A DNA stretch of 64,000 bases. It comes from Siphonodentalium dalli (lineage: Eukaryota > Mollusca > Scaphopoda > Gadilida > Siphonodentaliidae). The stretch spans positions 7,946,734 to 8,010,733 of the forward strand of contig CP136061.1 of the NCBI GenBank assembly GCA_032622095.1. Reading direction: 5' to 3'. Positions 10,205 to 19,785 of this stretch are shown in pieces. Every line of letters begins with the position of its first letter. Position 1 is the stretch's first letter. The notes beneath the pieces are model-generated. The model was not told where the DNA came from. It did no database searches and saw only the letters and a list, made by a program, of their open reading frames with translations. Both the position numbers and the translations under genes were made by a program.

Positions 10205-10320
10205 CATGTGCAGAATGAGGTCCCCAGAGGGTGATGCTTAGTTATGCTATAAACTTATTCACATACATCTATTTCTAGCGGGCTAGCATCACTAAATGCA
10301 CCCATCAGGGACCTCATTCT
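10205..10320. repeat. foldback repeat, GCAGAATGAGGTCC family
   Basis: GCAGAATGAGGTCCCCAGAG on the left and the mirror ACCCATCAGGGACCTCATTC on the right form an imperfect hairpin. The same family occurs at about 10727-10870, 12966-13060 and 14056-14100. The 10.2-10.7 kb and 12.95-13.24 kb regions are diverged copies of one another. Confidence 0.75.
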
Positions 10321-10376
10321 GCTTAGACCTCATCTTATCTGGAAATTTACTTTATTATAAAATTTCTATAGAAACT

Positions 10377-10557
10377 TACTCTCAGGTACCTAATAATAGT
10401 GTCAGCACGATTATTAAATTTGGAGAAAATTCCCAACGATCACTATTATTTGGCATTGAGACATAGAGTGAAATTGCCATCACTATTATTAATTTCAGCC
10501 TAAATCCCCACCCATCACTATTAATAGGCCATCACGATTATTAGGCACCTGAGAGTA
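10377..10557. mobile_element. small MITE with TACTCTCAGGTxCCTAATAAT ends
   Basis: The terminal inverted repeat is TACTCTCAGGTACCTAATAA on the left and the complement of TTATTAGGCACCTGAGAGTA on the right. The interior repeats CACTATTATT motifs. The homologous segment near 13085-13125 lacks it (GTAGAAACTTTCTATTTC), supporting an insertion, but the exact target duplication is unclear. Confidence 0.65.
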
Positions 10558-10726
10558 TTCACATAGATTCTATTTCTTTTTTGTTTTGTTTAGTTTCTCT
10601 GTACCCCCAACTTGGCAGACATCATTGCATAATCGAGGTTCCCAATGGGTGTACAATACATTACAATATTCACTACTTGGGAACTTCAATCTGAGTTTAT
10701 GTCTCCCATAGAAGATGAGGCCATGC

Positions 10727-10875
10727 AGAATGAGGTCCTAAGATTGTAAATTTAGTGATGCTAGCCCGCTGTGCAGGATAGCATCACTAAATTTACCCTC
10801 TGGGGACCTCTGGGGTCAGTCTCAGCAGGATAGCGTCACTAAATTCACCCTCTGGGGACCTCTGGGGTCAGTCTC
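10727..10875. repeat. GCAGAATGAGGTCC foldback with extra half-units
   Basis: Left arm near 10727, then AGGATAGCATCACTAAAT and ACCCTCTGGGGACCTCTGGG repeated twice (about 10778-10815 and 10828-10865). This is a small internal duplication of the right arm. Confidence 0.7.
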
Positions 10876-11500
10876 AGTCTGGATGCAGGATGAAGACATT
10901 TTACAGATAAACAAAATGTGAACAACAAATATTTAAAAATATTTGTCACACACCAACTCATTAACAAAGTATAACAATCGTTCGTAACAGCCCCCATCGC
11001 ATACCCCTTATATACCACTATAAAACAGACAATTATGGCGACAATTATATATGATGATGTACTGTACTGCCATGGTTACATTTAGATGGTGCGCGAATGT
11101 CTAGATTTGAGTGGTACAGTCAGTGACAGAGTGCTGTCGCATGCGGACTTGGTGGATGTGGCATGCACTCTGTGGGCATTGTAGGTTTGTGGAACTTGTT
11201 TTAAAGATGAATTTTAGTTATAACTTGAAACTCGACATTGCATCGTGTCTTTATGGGATTCTGGGTGCGGCATGGCTGCAGTGCCCCATGTGTGCGTGCT
11301 GTGTCCTCTGATTTGTCAATCCTTTGCTCAGTATCACTGACTGCCTTGGTCCAATTTGGACACGCATGAATGACTTATCCTGGTCCTAATGTATGCCATT
11401 ATATATAATGTGCAATGTTATGTAACTTTATGTTAATGTCTGAATAAAAGATATTTTAAAACAAATGCGAACAACACTGATATCATTTATAACAAAAACA
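10876..11500. other. non-coding or 3'-end-like sequence, no gene called
   Basis: The 66-codon frame from 11111 (MVQSVTECCRMRTWW) has no known motif. A poly(A)-type signal AATAAA lies at about 11444 in an AT-rich tail, so an expressed 3' end is possible but unproven. Confidence 0.35.
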
Positions 11501-11533
11501 TTTCTGGAACTTAAATTAGGTCTTGTAAGTATG

Positions 11534-11674
11534 GCTGATGGGGTCATTGTCACAAGGCTCCGGTCACATTCGTAGCCAGCTTTTTAAATCGATCACAAAT
11601 GTAGCCAGCTTTTCTATGGCGATCACATTTGGCTACGAATGTGACAGGAGCCTTGTGACAATGACCCCATCGGC
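11534..11674. mobile_element. 141-bp hairpin MITE with 9-bp target duplication
   Basis: The inverted arms run GCTGATGGGGTCATTGTCAC ... GTGACAATGACCCCATCGGC and continue inward through AAGGCTCC and GTCACATTCGTAGCC. The 9-bp duplication GTAAGTATG flanks it (11525-11533 and 11675-11683). A local second copy of the flanking DNA at 11998-12095 reads straight through one GTAAGTATG, giving the empty site. A 9-bp duplication fits a Mutator-like MITE. Confidence 0.9.
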
Positions 11675-11756
11675 GTAAGTATGCAGAATAAACTTGCTGT
11701 ATATGTCAGATACTTCATACTCACATTTTCAGCTTTACAAATGTTCAAGAAAACTT

Positions 11757-11997
11757 TCGGGATTTTTTTACCCTGTGCCAATGCATTCTCTTATATATGC
11801 GAGTCGACCATAGGTCGCCTCGCATATATAAGAGAATGCATTGGCCTAACAATTTTTTATCATTTTTTTAAAATAAATGTTTCTTACAATTTTTAGGACA
11901 TAAAATAAAAAACATCCATTACCCTGCAGGGAGCCCCACACATATATAGAAGCATATAGAAGAGTGTCGTCTGCTCATGTTTGTCTGGGGCTCTGTA
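11757..11997 (+). repeat. composite hairpin repeat (69-nt palindrome plus GAGCCCC hairpin)
   Basis: The palindrome is at 11777-11845, followed by an AT-rich spacer and the GAGCCCC hairpin at 11931-11994. It lies between two copies of the same local sequence (11504-11756 without the MITE, and 11998-12095), so it either inserted with a ~100-bp duplication or links a tandem duplication. Confidence 0.8.
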
Positions 11998-12360
11998 ACT
12001 TAAATTAGGTCTTGTAAGTATGCAGAATAAACTTGCTGTATATGTCAGATACTTCATACTCACATTTTCAGCTTTACAAATGTTCAAGAAAATTTTCTCG
12101 CCGTCTTTATTCTTAGTTTTCAAGCAAATTCCTGGAAATTTATAGAACATGCTGAAATCACAATAACAAGAAGAAAAACTATGTATAAATTGAGAAACAA
12201 ATACATATTAACCCTTTACCCAACAAACCGGCCAAAAACGCCCAAATAAAGCTTCAACAGCCTAAAATATCTTCGGTCTGTCTCAATAACACCATACAAA
12301 TATGGATATCATTGGAACCGGTTCATTGACCACATTGTGATGGTTACAGTTATGCCCTGT

Positions 12361-12429
12361 GCCAATGCATTCTCTTATATATGCGAGTCGACCATAGGTC
12401 GCCTCGCATATATAAGAGAATGCATTGGC
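12361..12429. repeat. 69-nt palindrome
   Basis: Loop CGACCATAGGTCG. Left member of the inverted pair in the TTAA element at 12212-12674. Confidence 0.88.
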
Positions 12430-12579
12430 CTAAAAACAATATTTTTTTAACACTGTTTAGGCCTACCATTTTTTCTTACATTCTTTAACAATTTTATAAT
12501 TTTTTCTTACATTTTTTAACAATTTTTATAATATTTTTCTACATTCTTTGACAATTTTATCATTTTTAATATGTGTTAA

Positions 12580-12648
12580 GCCAATGCTTTCTCTTATATA
12601 TGCGAGGCGACCTATGGTCGACTCGCATATATAAGAGAATGCATTGGC
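12580..12648. repeat. 69-nt palindrome, inverted partner
   Basis: Loop reads CGACCTATGGTCG. One T replaces A in the outer arm (GCCAATGCTTTC). Followed by ACAGGGCCGTTCTGTTGGG. Confidence 0.88.
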
Positions 12649-12949
12649 ACAGGGCCGTTCTGTTGGGTAAAGGGTTAAATAAGAAAATTCTAACATAGTT
12701 CTTTCTGTAGATGGGGAGGGGGGCGGGTGGGGATAAATTATGTGATAAAATAAAACATTTTGCACCAATTATGCACAGATGTAACAGATATTTTCTTAAG
12801 AATTGTTGTCCCGATCCAAGGATGTTGGCATCATATTATTTAGCTTGCTTTAAAATTGTGATAAACTAGGACATACAGATAAGTTGTTTTTTTGTTCATG
12901 GTTGCGTTAGTCTCATAAAATTATTCAAGTTGTATCCAAGTCTGATTTT

Positions 12950-13240
12950 AGTGTGCCTGTCATTTGCAGAATGAGGTCCCCAGAAGGTGAATATAGAGAC
13001 ACTATCCCAAAGCGGGGTAGCATCACTAAATTCACCCTCTGGGGACCTCATTCTGCTTAGGCCTCATCCTCTCTGGAAAGTTTCTTTATTATCAAATTTC
13101 TGTAGAAACTTTCTATTTCTTTTTTAGTTTAGTTTCTCTATATCCCCAAATTGGCAGACAACACATTGCATAATCGAGATTCCCAATGGGTGCACATCAC
13201 AATATTCACCATTTGGGAACTTCAATCTGAGTCTATGTGC
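12950..13240. repeat. GCAGAATGAGGTCC foldback and flank, copy of the 10.2-10.7 kb unit
   Basis: The hairpin at about 12975-13060 (GCAGAATGAGGTCCCCAGAA ... TCTGGGGACCTCATTCTGC) is followed by TTTCTGTAGAAACTTTC and CCCAAATTGGCAGACA. The same order occurs at 10205-10690, where an extra MITE is inserted. Confidence 0.75.
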
Positions 13241-13244
13241 CTGA

Positions 13245-13402
13245 AAACTGTACAAAAATATCTCAAAGATGAGAGTTCTATTTTTGCATTCCGGTTTATC
13301 TGCCATCTGTACCATTACTTCGTAGTCAGCAGACAGTCAAATAATGGATATCTCGTTACCTTATTCCATGAAGCATAGAGTATAGAACCAACAACAACAT
13401 GA
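13245..13402 (+). repeat. fragment shared with the interior of the 38.6-kb TTAA element
   Basis: TTTTTGCATTCCGGT, ATTACTTCGTA, AGTCAAATAATG and AACCAACAACAACAT occur in the same order as at 39020-39145. It is a dispersed copy without recognisable ends. Confidence 0.6.
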
Positions 13403-13645
13403 GTAGTGTACCACTTTAATTTTAATGATAATCACCCTAATAGAAAATCTATTATTTTTTATTGTTATCTTCCATCTTGCTATGTACATGTGTATCTTAT
13501 ACAAAGCTCATGTGCTTGTTGCAATCGAACTGATTTCATATAGAGTTGTTGTTCCTACATCACATACCTGGCTGTGGTGAGACTTTAGTGAATGTTGGGG
13601 CACCAGCATCTCCTTGTCCTGCCTTAAAAAGATAAATCACGAAGA

Positions 13646-13985
13646 GAGTAAATGGAATGTTGATCAATCCCCCAGTAACCCATAGAGAGCCCCACATAGA
13701 CTGCAGCAGACGACACTCCTCAGTGCATACTTCCATCTATGTGAGGCTCCCTCTGGGAAGAGAGCAAATGGAATGTTGATCAATCCCCCAGTAACCCATA
13801 GAGAGCCCCACATAGACTGCAGCAGACGACACTCCTCAGTGCATGCTTCCATCTATGTGAGGCGCCCTGTGGGTTACATATAACCCATAGAGAGCCCCAC
13901 ATAGACTGCAGCAGAAGACACTCCTCAGTGCATGCTTCCATCTATGTGAGGCGCCATGTGGGAAGAGAGCAAATGGAATGTTGAT
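13646..13985. repeat. 117-bp tandem repeat containing the GAGCCCC hairpin
   Basis: The unit consists of GGAATGTTGATCAATCC, CCCAGTAACCCATAGAGAGC, CCCACATAGACTGCAGCAGA, CGACACTCCTCAGTGCA and CTTCCATCTATGTGAGGC. Three hairpin copies start near 13683, 13800 and 13885; the last junction is shortened. It is an amplification of the second hairpin module. Confidence 0.82.
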
Positions 13986-14215
13986 CAATCCATCACAACC
14001 ATATTCTTATCCATGTCATGATGGGAGTGAAGTCTGAGTTTAGTGAGTCTGTCATTTGCAGAATGAGGTCCCCAGAGGGTGATTTTAGTGACGATATCCA
14101 GCATAGATCATTTTTGATGCAAGAAAAAAGATGCATTGTTTGAGGTGTGGCAGTCATATCCATGCCTCTACAATACAACTACAACTGAATACAATGATCG
14201 GCCGATGATCATGAT

Positions 14216-14380
14216 CGGCAGATGTTTAACCCACCCCTTATGGCTTGTTGCCATTCATCAGAAAGCTCTCAGTGAGAGCTTTCCGATGAATGGCAACAAG
14301 CCATACTTCCGACTAAATCCTAAAAAATTAGCCATAATTCTGCTGTGGTTAAGGAGTCGATTATTTAGGGCATTACTTTA
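14216..14380 (-). repeat. palindrome plus flank shared with 18435-18545
   Basis: ATGGCTTGTTGCCATTCATC ... GATGAATGGCAACAAGCCAT makes a 34-nt-arm palindrome around 14232-14305. The right side (AAATCCTAAAAAATTAGCC ... GAGTCGATTATTTAGGGCAT) reappears inverted at 18440-18510, so this is a dispersed element. Confidence 0.75.
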
Positions 14381-14768
14381 TCATGCAAGAGTAAGTGAAT
14401 GTCTGGGAGGTGTAACACGCTGAGATGTGGCCCTGTGCACTCAGCACAGGACACATCGATGATGATTCACCTGGTGATCAATAAATGTCAGATGGGGATT
14501 GGACAATTGAAATCTGAGGAGGCGCTAAAGAGTTGGTGATAATGTAGCTTAGAGAGAGGACGTGACCCTTTTCTGCTCCCGATCAGCTAAACCAACATGC
14601 TGGTGGGAAGGCGATGATTATGACTGTTATATATCTATAGTTCTAAATGTCACAGTATGTCAGTAATTAAAATCCTCATCAACCTAATTCGAAAGAGCCT
14701 GATTTTCTATCTCATATATACGCTCATGGCCAGAGTGGTACAGAGGAAAAAGCTGTCTGTTCCTATAC

Positions 14769-15713
14769 TTAACCTTTTCTATACTAAAGCATTATTGACA
14801 AGTAGTTATCACATGGGAAATGTTCAGATAATAAGTTTAACCCTTTCTATACTAAAGCATCACTAATGACTATTTATCTCATAGGAAATATATGTTCAGA
14901 TAATAAGTTTAACCCTTTCTATACTAAAGCATCACTAATGACTATTTATCACATAGGAAATGTTCAGATAATAAGTTTAACCCTTTCTATACTAAAGCAT
15001 TATTGACAAGTAGTTATCACATAGGAAATGTTCAGATAATAAGTTTAACCCTTTCTATACTAAAGCATAATTGATGAGTAGTTATCCCATAGGAAATGTT
15101 CAGATAATAAGTTTAACCCTTTCTATACTAAAGCATCATTGATGAGTAGTTATTCCATAGGAAATTTTCAGATAATAAGTTTAACCCTTTCTATACTAAA
15201 GCATCATTGATTAGTAGTTATCACATAGGAAATATTCAGATTATTGATTAGTAGTTACATGTATCCCATAGGAAATGTTCAGATAATATGTTTAACCCTT
15301 TCTATACTAAAGCATCATTGACGAGTAGTTATCTCATAGGAAATGTTCAGATAATAAGTTTAACCCTTTCTATACTAAAGCATCATTGACGAGTAGTTAT
15401 GAAGTTATCTCGTAGACATAGGAAATGTTCAGATAATAAGTTCAACCCTTTCTATACTAAAGCATCATTGATGAGTAGTTATCCGATAGGAAATGTTCAG
15501 ATAATAAGTTTAACCCTTTCTATACTAAAGCATCATTGATGAGTAGTTATCCGATAGGAAATGTTCAGATAATAAGTTTAACCCTTTCTATACTAAAGCA
15601 TCATTGATGAGTAGTTATCCGATAGGAAATGTTCAGATAATAAGTTTAACCCTTTCTATACTAAAGCATCATTGATGAGTAGTTATCCAATATGAAATGT
15701 TCAGATTATAAGT
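14769..15713 (+). repeat. 68-bp minisatellite derived from a TTAA-element end
   Basis: Thirteen to fourteen units. Each begins TTTAACCCTTTCTATACTAA, then AGCATCATTGATGAGTAG, TTATCCGATAGG and AAATGTTCAGATAATAAG. Two units carry short insertions near 15241 and 15400. Since CCCTTTCTATACT is mirrored by AGTATAGAAAGGG at 16280-16292, each unit starts with what looks like a transposon terminus. Confidence 0.9.
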
Positions 15714-16292
15714 AATTTGCCATCTGTAACATTTTTATAATGTGTAACTTATTATCTAAACATTTCCCTCAATAAATAGGGCTCCTTCTGCACTTTTATT
15801 TATCTGTCGTCTGCTTTTATCACCTTCACATCCCTCCTAATGAATAATAGACCATTCAGATGTATACTTTTTAACCCTTTACCCAACAGAAGGGCCCTCT
15901 GCCAATGCATTCTCTTATATATGCGAGTCGACCATAGGTCGCCTCGCATATATAAGAGAATGCATTGGCTTAACACATTAAAAATTATAAAATTGTTAAA
16001 GAATGTAAGAAAAAATGATAAAAAGTGTTAAAAAAAGATTTGTTTTAGGCCAATGCATTCTCTTATATATGCGAGGCGACCTATGGGAGAATGCATTGGC
16101 ACAGGGCATAACTGTAACCATCACAATGTGGTCAATGAGCCGGTTCCAATGATATCCATATTTGTATGGTTCTATTGAGACAGACCGAAGATATTTTAGG
16201 CTGTTGAAGCTTTATTTGGCCGGTTTTGGCCGGTTTGTTGGGTAAAGGGTTAACTAATTTGGCAAATCCATTTAGTACCAGTATAGAAAGGG
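14773..16292. mobile_element. TTAA element, CCCTTTCTATACT family, expanded and nested
   Basis: The left end is TTAACCTTTTCTATACT and the right end CCAGTATAGAAAGGGATAA (TTAA mutated to ATAA). Between them lie the 68-bp array and a complete CCCTTTACCCAACA element (15875-16249). The pairing of ends is inferred from sequence only. It is the third TTAA family here that starts with CCCTTT. Confidence 0.6.
15875..16249 (-). mobile_element. TTAA element, CCCTTTACCCAACA family (375 bp, inverted copy)
   Basis: TTAA at 15871-15874 and 16250-16253. The ends are CCCTTTACCCAACAGAAGGG and GGCCGGTTTGTTGGGTAAAG. Palindrome 15901-15969 is intact. The second palindrome (16049-16100) has lost one half of its stem. 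Flanking DNA at about 15770-15870 is also repeated, inverted, at 33091-33190. Confidence 0.88.
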
Positions 16293-16379
16293 ATAATTAA
16301 TATATTAATTATGATAGAACTCCAGTAGCTCCATACCTCTGCTAATGACGATTAGAAGCTCTCAATATATTACTGTACT

Positions 16380-16863
16380 CCCTAAGTAAATGGCCCATCT
16401 AACTGGGGTAACACCGCAGTTTAACCGCGTTTCGTTTAATGTTAACTGCGGTTATAAGATGCAGTTAAAACGTATTCCACAACTGGCTGATTGTGCGGTT
16501 AAAACATACCAATCGCGGTTAAACTGGAATCTGTTTCAGGGAACAACCATGCACATGGTATACTATATATTGTTGTGTCGTGTTTTAGTTGCCATGACTG
16601 TTTGTCAAGTATACGGTCATACATGTACCATCCACTTACAGATCCATCACTCATGGCTAGTCTTTTCGCCATCACAATTCAAATACAGGAATGTCAGCAT
16701 TTATGTGCTGCGTAACAGCAGTCAAGTGATATAACTACGGTTATCTAAACCGCAGTTAACTGAGGTGCCACTGCAGTTACTTACCCGTAACTGCGGTCTG
16801 GTCACGGTTTAACCGCAGTTATACACAGATTATAACCCCAGTTAGTGGGTCATTTACTTAGGG
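16380..16863. mobile_element. 484-bp element with CCCTAAGTAAATG termini
   Basis: Terminal inverted repeats of about 30 bp: CCCTAAGTAAATGGCCCATC and GGGTCATTTACTTAGGG, then AACTGGGGTTA on both sides. Sub-terminal ACTGCGGTTA motifs recur in both orientations (for example near 16415, 16440, 16750 and 16790), resembling transposase-binding repeats. The 114-codon frame inside is incidental. No target duplication is clear, so I cannot name the superfamily. Confidence 0.75.
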
Positions 16864-16903
16864 CATCACAGTATGTACCTGCTCTCAATATAATATGTAC
16901 CTG

Positions 16904-18144
16904 CTCTAACGATGCCTCACCTGCTCAAGGATAAGTTTCTCTAACAATGCCTCACCTGCTCAAGGATAAGTTTCTCTAACAATGCCTCACCTGCTCAAGG
17001 ATAATTTTCTCTAACAATGCCTCACCTGCTCAAGGATAAGTTTCTCTAACAATGCCTCACCTGCTCAAGGATAAGTTTCTCTAACAATGCCTCACCTGCT
17101 CAAGGATAAGTTTCTCTAACAATGCCTCACCTGTTCAAGGATAAGTTTCTCTAACAATGCCTCACCTGCTCAAGGATAAGTTTCTCTAACAATGCCTCAC
17201 CTGCTCAAGGATAAGTTTCTCTAACAATGCCTCACCTGCTCAAGGATAAGTTTCTCTAACAATGCCTCACCTGCTCAAAGATAAGTTTCTCTAACAATGC
17301 CTCACCTGCTCAAGGATAAGTTTCTCTAACAATGCCTCACCTGCTCAAGGATAAGTTTCTCTAACAATGCCTCACCTGCTCAAGGATAAGTTTCTCTAAC
17401 AATGCCTCACCTGCTCAAGGATAAGTTTCTCTAACAATGCCTCACCTGCTCAAGGATAAGTTTCTCTAACAATGCCTCACCTGCTCAAGGATAAGTTTCT
17501 CTAACAATGCCTCACCTGCTCAAGGATAAGTTTCTCTAACAATGCCTCACCTGCTCAAGGATAAGTTTCTCTAACAATGCCTCACCTGCTCAAGGATAAG
17601 TTTCTCTAACAATGCCTCACCTGCTCAAGGATAAGTTTCTCTAACAATGCCTCACCTGCTCAAGGATAAGTTTCTCTAACAATGCCTCACCTGCTCAAGG
17701 ATAAGTTTCTCTAACAATGCCTCACCTGCTCAAGGATAAGTTTCTCTAACAATGCCTCACCTGCTCAAGGATAAGTTTCTCTAACAATGCCTCACCTGCT
17801 CAAGGATAAGTTTCTCTAACAATGCCTCACCTGCTCAAGGATAAGTTTCTCTAACAATGCCTCACCTGCTCAAGGATAAGTTTCTCTAACAATGCCTCAC
17901 CTGCTCAAGGATAAGTTTCTCTAACAATGCCTCACCTGCTCAAGGATAAGTTTCTCTAACAATGCCTCACCTGCTCAAGGATAAGTTTCTCTAACAATGC
18001 CTCACCTGCTCAAGGATAAGTTTCTCTAACAATGCCTCACCCGCTCAAGGATAAGTTTCTCTAACAATGCCTCACCTGCTCAAGGATAAGTTTCTCTAAC
18101 AATGCCTCACCTGCTCAAGGATAAGTTTCTCTAACAATGCCTCA
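16904..18144 (+). repeat. 35-bp minisatellite, about 35 copies
   Basis: The unit is CTCTAACAATGCCTCACCTG followed by CTCAAGGATAAGTTT. The units are nearly identical; rare variants include CGATGC (first), ATAATTTT, CTGTTC, CAAAGATA and CCCGCTC. The homogeneity suggests recent expansion. There are no unique spacers, so it is not a CRISPR array. Confidence 0.95.
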
Positions 18145-18284
18145 GCCTCATCTCTGTCAGGCTCCAGAAGGCTGCTCATCTTACTGGGTCCTGTGAATAA
18201 TATACATGGACATATTGAAGAACAACTAATATTACAGATGTACCTTTATTTTCTGCTTCCTGGTCTTGACAGGAGCTGTGCTGG

Positions 18285-18435
18285 TGCAGCATTAAAAATC
18301 CTGTGCCAGTGTACTCTTGTATAGGGGGCCTCACATATATAAGAGAATGCACTGGCTTACAAGGTCAAGGTAAATATTGCTAGGTCAATGTGTCTCTTAT
18401 ATATGTGAGGCTCCCTACGAGATCGCATATATACA
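18285..18435. repeat. divergent GCCAATGCATT-type hairpin pair
   Basis: TGTGCCAGTGTACTCTTGTA ... ATATAAGAGAATGCACTGGC, then TTACAAGGTCAAGGTAAATA and a second arm AGGTCAATGTGTCTCTTATA. It is the inverse of the interior of the CCCTTTCATGA elements at 2515 and 7302, without their termini. Confidence 0.65.
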
Positions 18436-18545
18436 GTAATGCCCTAAATAATCGACTCCTTAACTACAGCAGAATTATGAGTAACTTTTCAGGATTTAGT
18501 TGGAAATATGGCTTGTTGCCATTCATCGGAAAGCTCTCGTGCCAA
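18435..18545 (+). repeat. dispersed fragment matching 14216-14380 in inverse
   Basis: CAGTAATGCCCTAAATAATC, GACTCCTTAACTACAGCAGA and ATGGCTTGTTGCCATTCATC are shared with the 14.2-kb element. Here only one arm of the terminal palindrome is present. Confidence 0.65.
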
Positions 18546-18731
18546 AATCATCATGTCACCCAGATTATTCGCTATCATTTGCACAGACTTTCAGAAAATA
18601 AATTCATTGTTCAAAGGAGCTTTGATCTTACATCACTAACCCTCCATAGTATACCATAATTATACTGCCCACACCTATGATATACCAGTCCTCTGCTCAT
18701 CAACTCATGTAATAACATCGGTCCATGGATC

Positions 18732-19343
18732 GGAGATATCTCTAAATATTTGGAGATATCTCTAAATATTTGGAGATATCTCTAAATATTTGGAGATATC
18801 TCCAAATATTTAGAGATATCTCTAAATGGTTTGCACTTCTCATCAAATGAGTACTTATCCACAATAAAGTAGGGCAATTGGAGATATCTCCAAATCATTT
18901 AGAGATATCTCTAAATAAATTGGAGATATCTCTAAATGAATTGAAAATATCTCTAATTCATTTATGGATAAGTAAGACAAATAAAATTTACTTCTCCTTA
19001 AATGCATTTGTGGATATCTCTAAATGATTTGAAGAGATCTTCAAATATTTGGAGATATCTTCAAATATTTGGAGATATCTCCAAATATTTGAAGATATCT
19101 CCAAATATTTAGAGATATCTCTAAATAATTGCAGATATCTCTAAATATTTTGAGATATCTTCAAATGGATTGATGTCCTAAATAATTAAGGTATGATTTG
19201 AAGAGCTCTCCAAATCGATTTAGAGATATCTGCAAATGATTTGAAGATATCTCCAAATGATTTAGAGATATCTCTAAATATTTAGAGATATCTTCAAATG
19301 ATTAGAGATATCTCCAAATATTTGGAGATATCTTCAAATATTT
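18732..19343. repeat. palindromic AGATATCT satellite
   Basis: About 30 degenerate repeats of ATTTGGAGATATCTCTAAAT. The core GGAGATATCTCC/AGAGATATCTCT is its own reverse complement, so the array reads similarly on both strands. It is interrupted by unrelated DNA at about 18825-18880 and 18960-19010. Confidence 0.92.
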
Positions 19344-19777
19344 GAGTATATGTTAATTTGGCTGCCCATAGAGACGGGGGATATATTCCACTCCAACTTG
19401 CCGCTTCGTGGTTCAAATGATGCTACGCATCATATATATATAGTGCCCTCCCCCCTTTTCAAATTACCTGGATCCGCCACTGATGTACCAAACAGAATGA
19501 GGAACACATTTAATAGACTTTTTATGAGATAGATTAAACTCTTTATCGAACTTATGAATTGTGTACATATACATGTACAACTGCCGCTTCTGCATATGAA
19601 TTTACCTGGAATGTATTTCTGAATGTTAAGGACACAAGGTTATAACGTCTTGTCCAATTGGATAAACCGCTGGCATCCATTTACGAGAACCATTTTTCCC
19701 AAAGTGACTGGATTCCCATTAGGAGAGGAAGAAATACAGAAGCACGAGCGGTCAATACATTCGTTTTATACTGTATA
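19344..19777. other. non-coding spacer
   Basis: No gene recognised. The 60-codon frame from 19350 is not supported by any motif. Confidence 0.4.
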
Positions 19778-19785
19778 ATTTTATG

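Larger units (their letters stand above)
12212..12674 (+). mobile_element. TTAA element, CCCTTTACCCAACA family (463 bp)
   Basis: TTAA flanks (12208-12211 and 12675-12678) enclose the ends CCCTTTACCCAACA and TGTTGGGTAAAGGG. The left part carries ATGGATATCATTGGAACCGG and ACCACATTGTGATGGTTACA. Two 69-nt palindromes (12361-12429 and 12580-12648) sit in opposite orientation around an AT-rich spacer that contains a partial tandem of CTTACATTCTTTAACAATTT. There is no transposase, so it is a piggyBac-type MITE by target site. Confidence 0.9.

Noticed and set aside
16904-18144. 35-bp repeats resembling a CRISPR array
   Set aside because: The units are directly adjacent with no unique spacers, and the genome is eukaryotic; it is a minisatellite.
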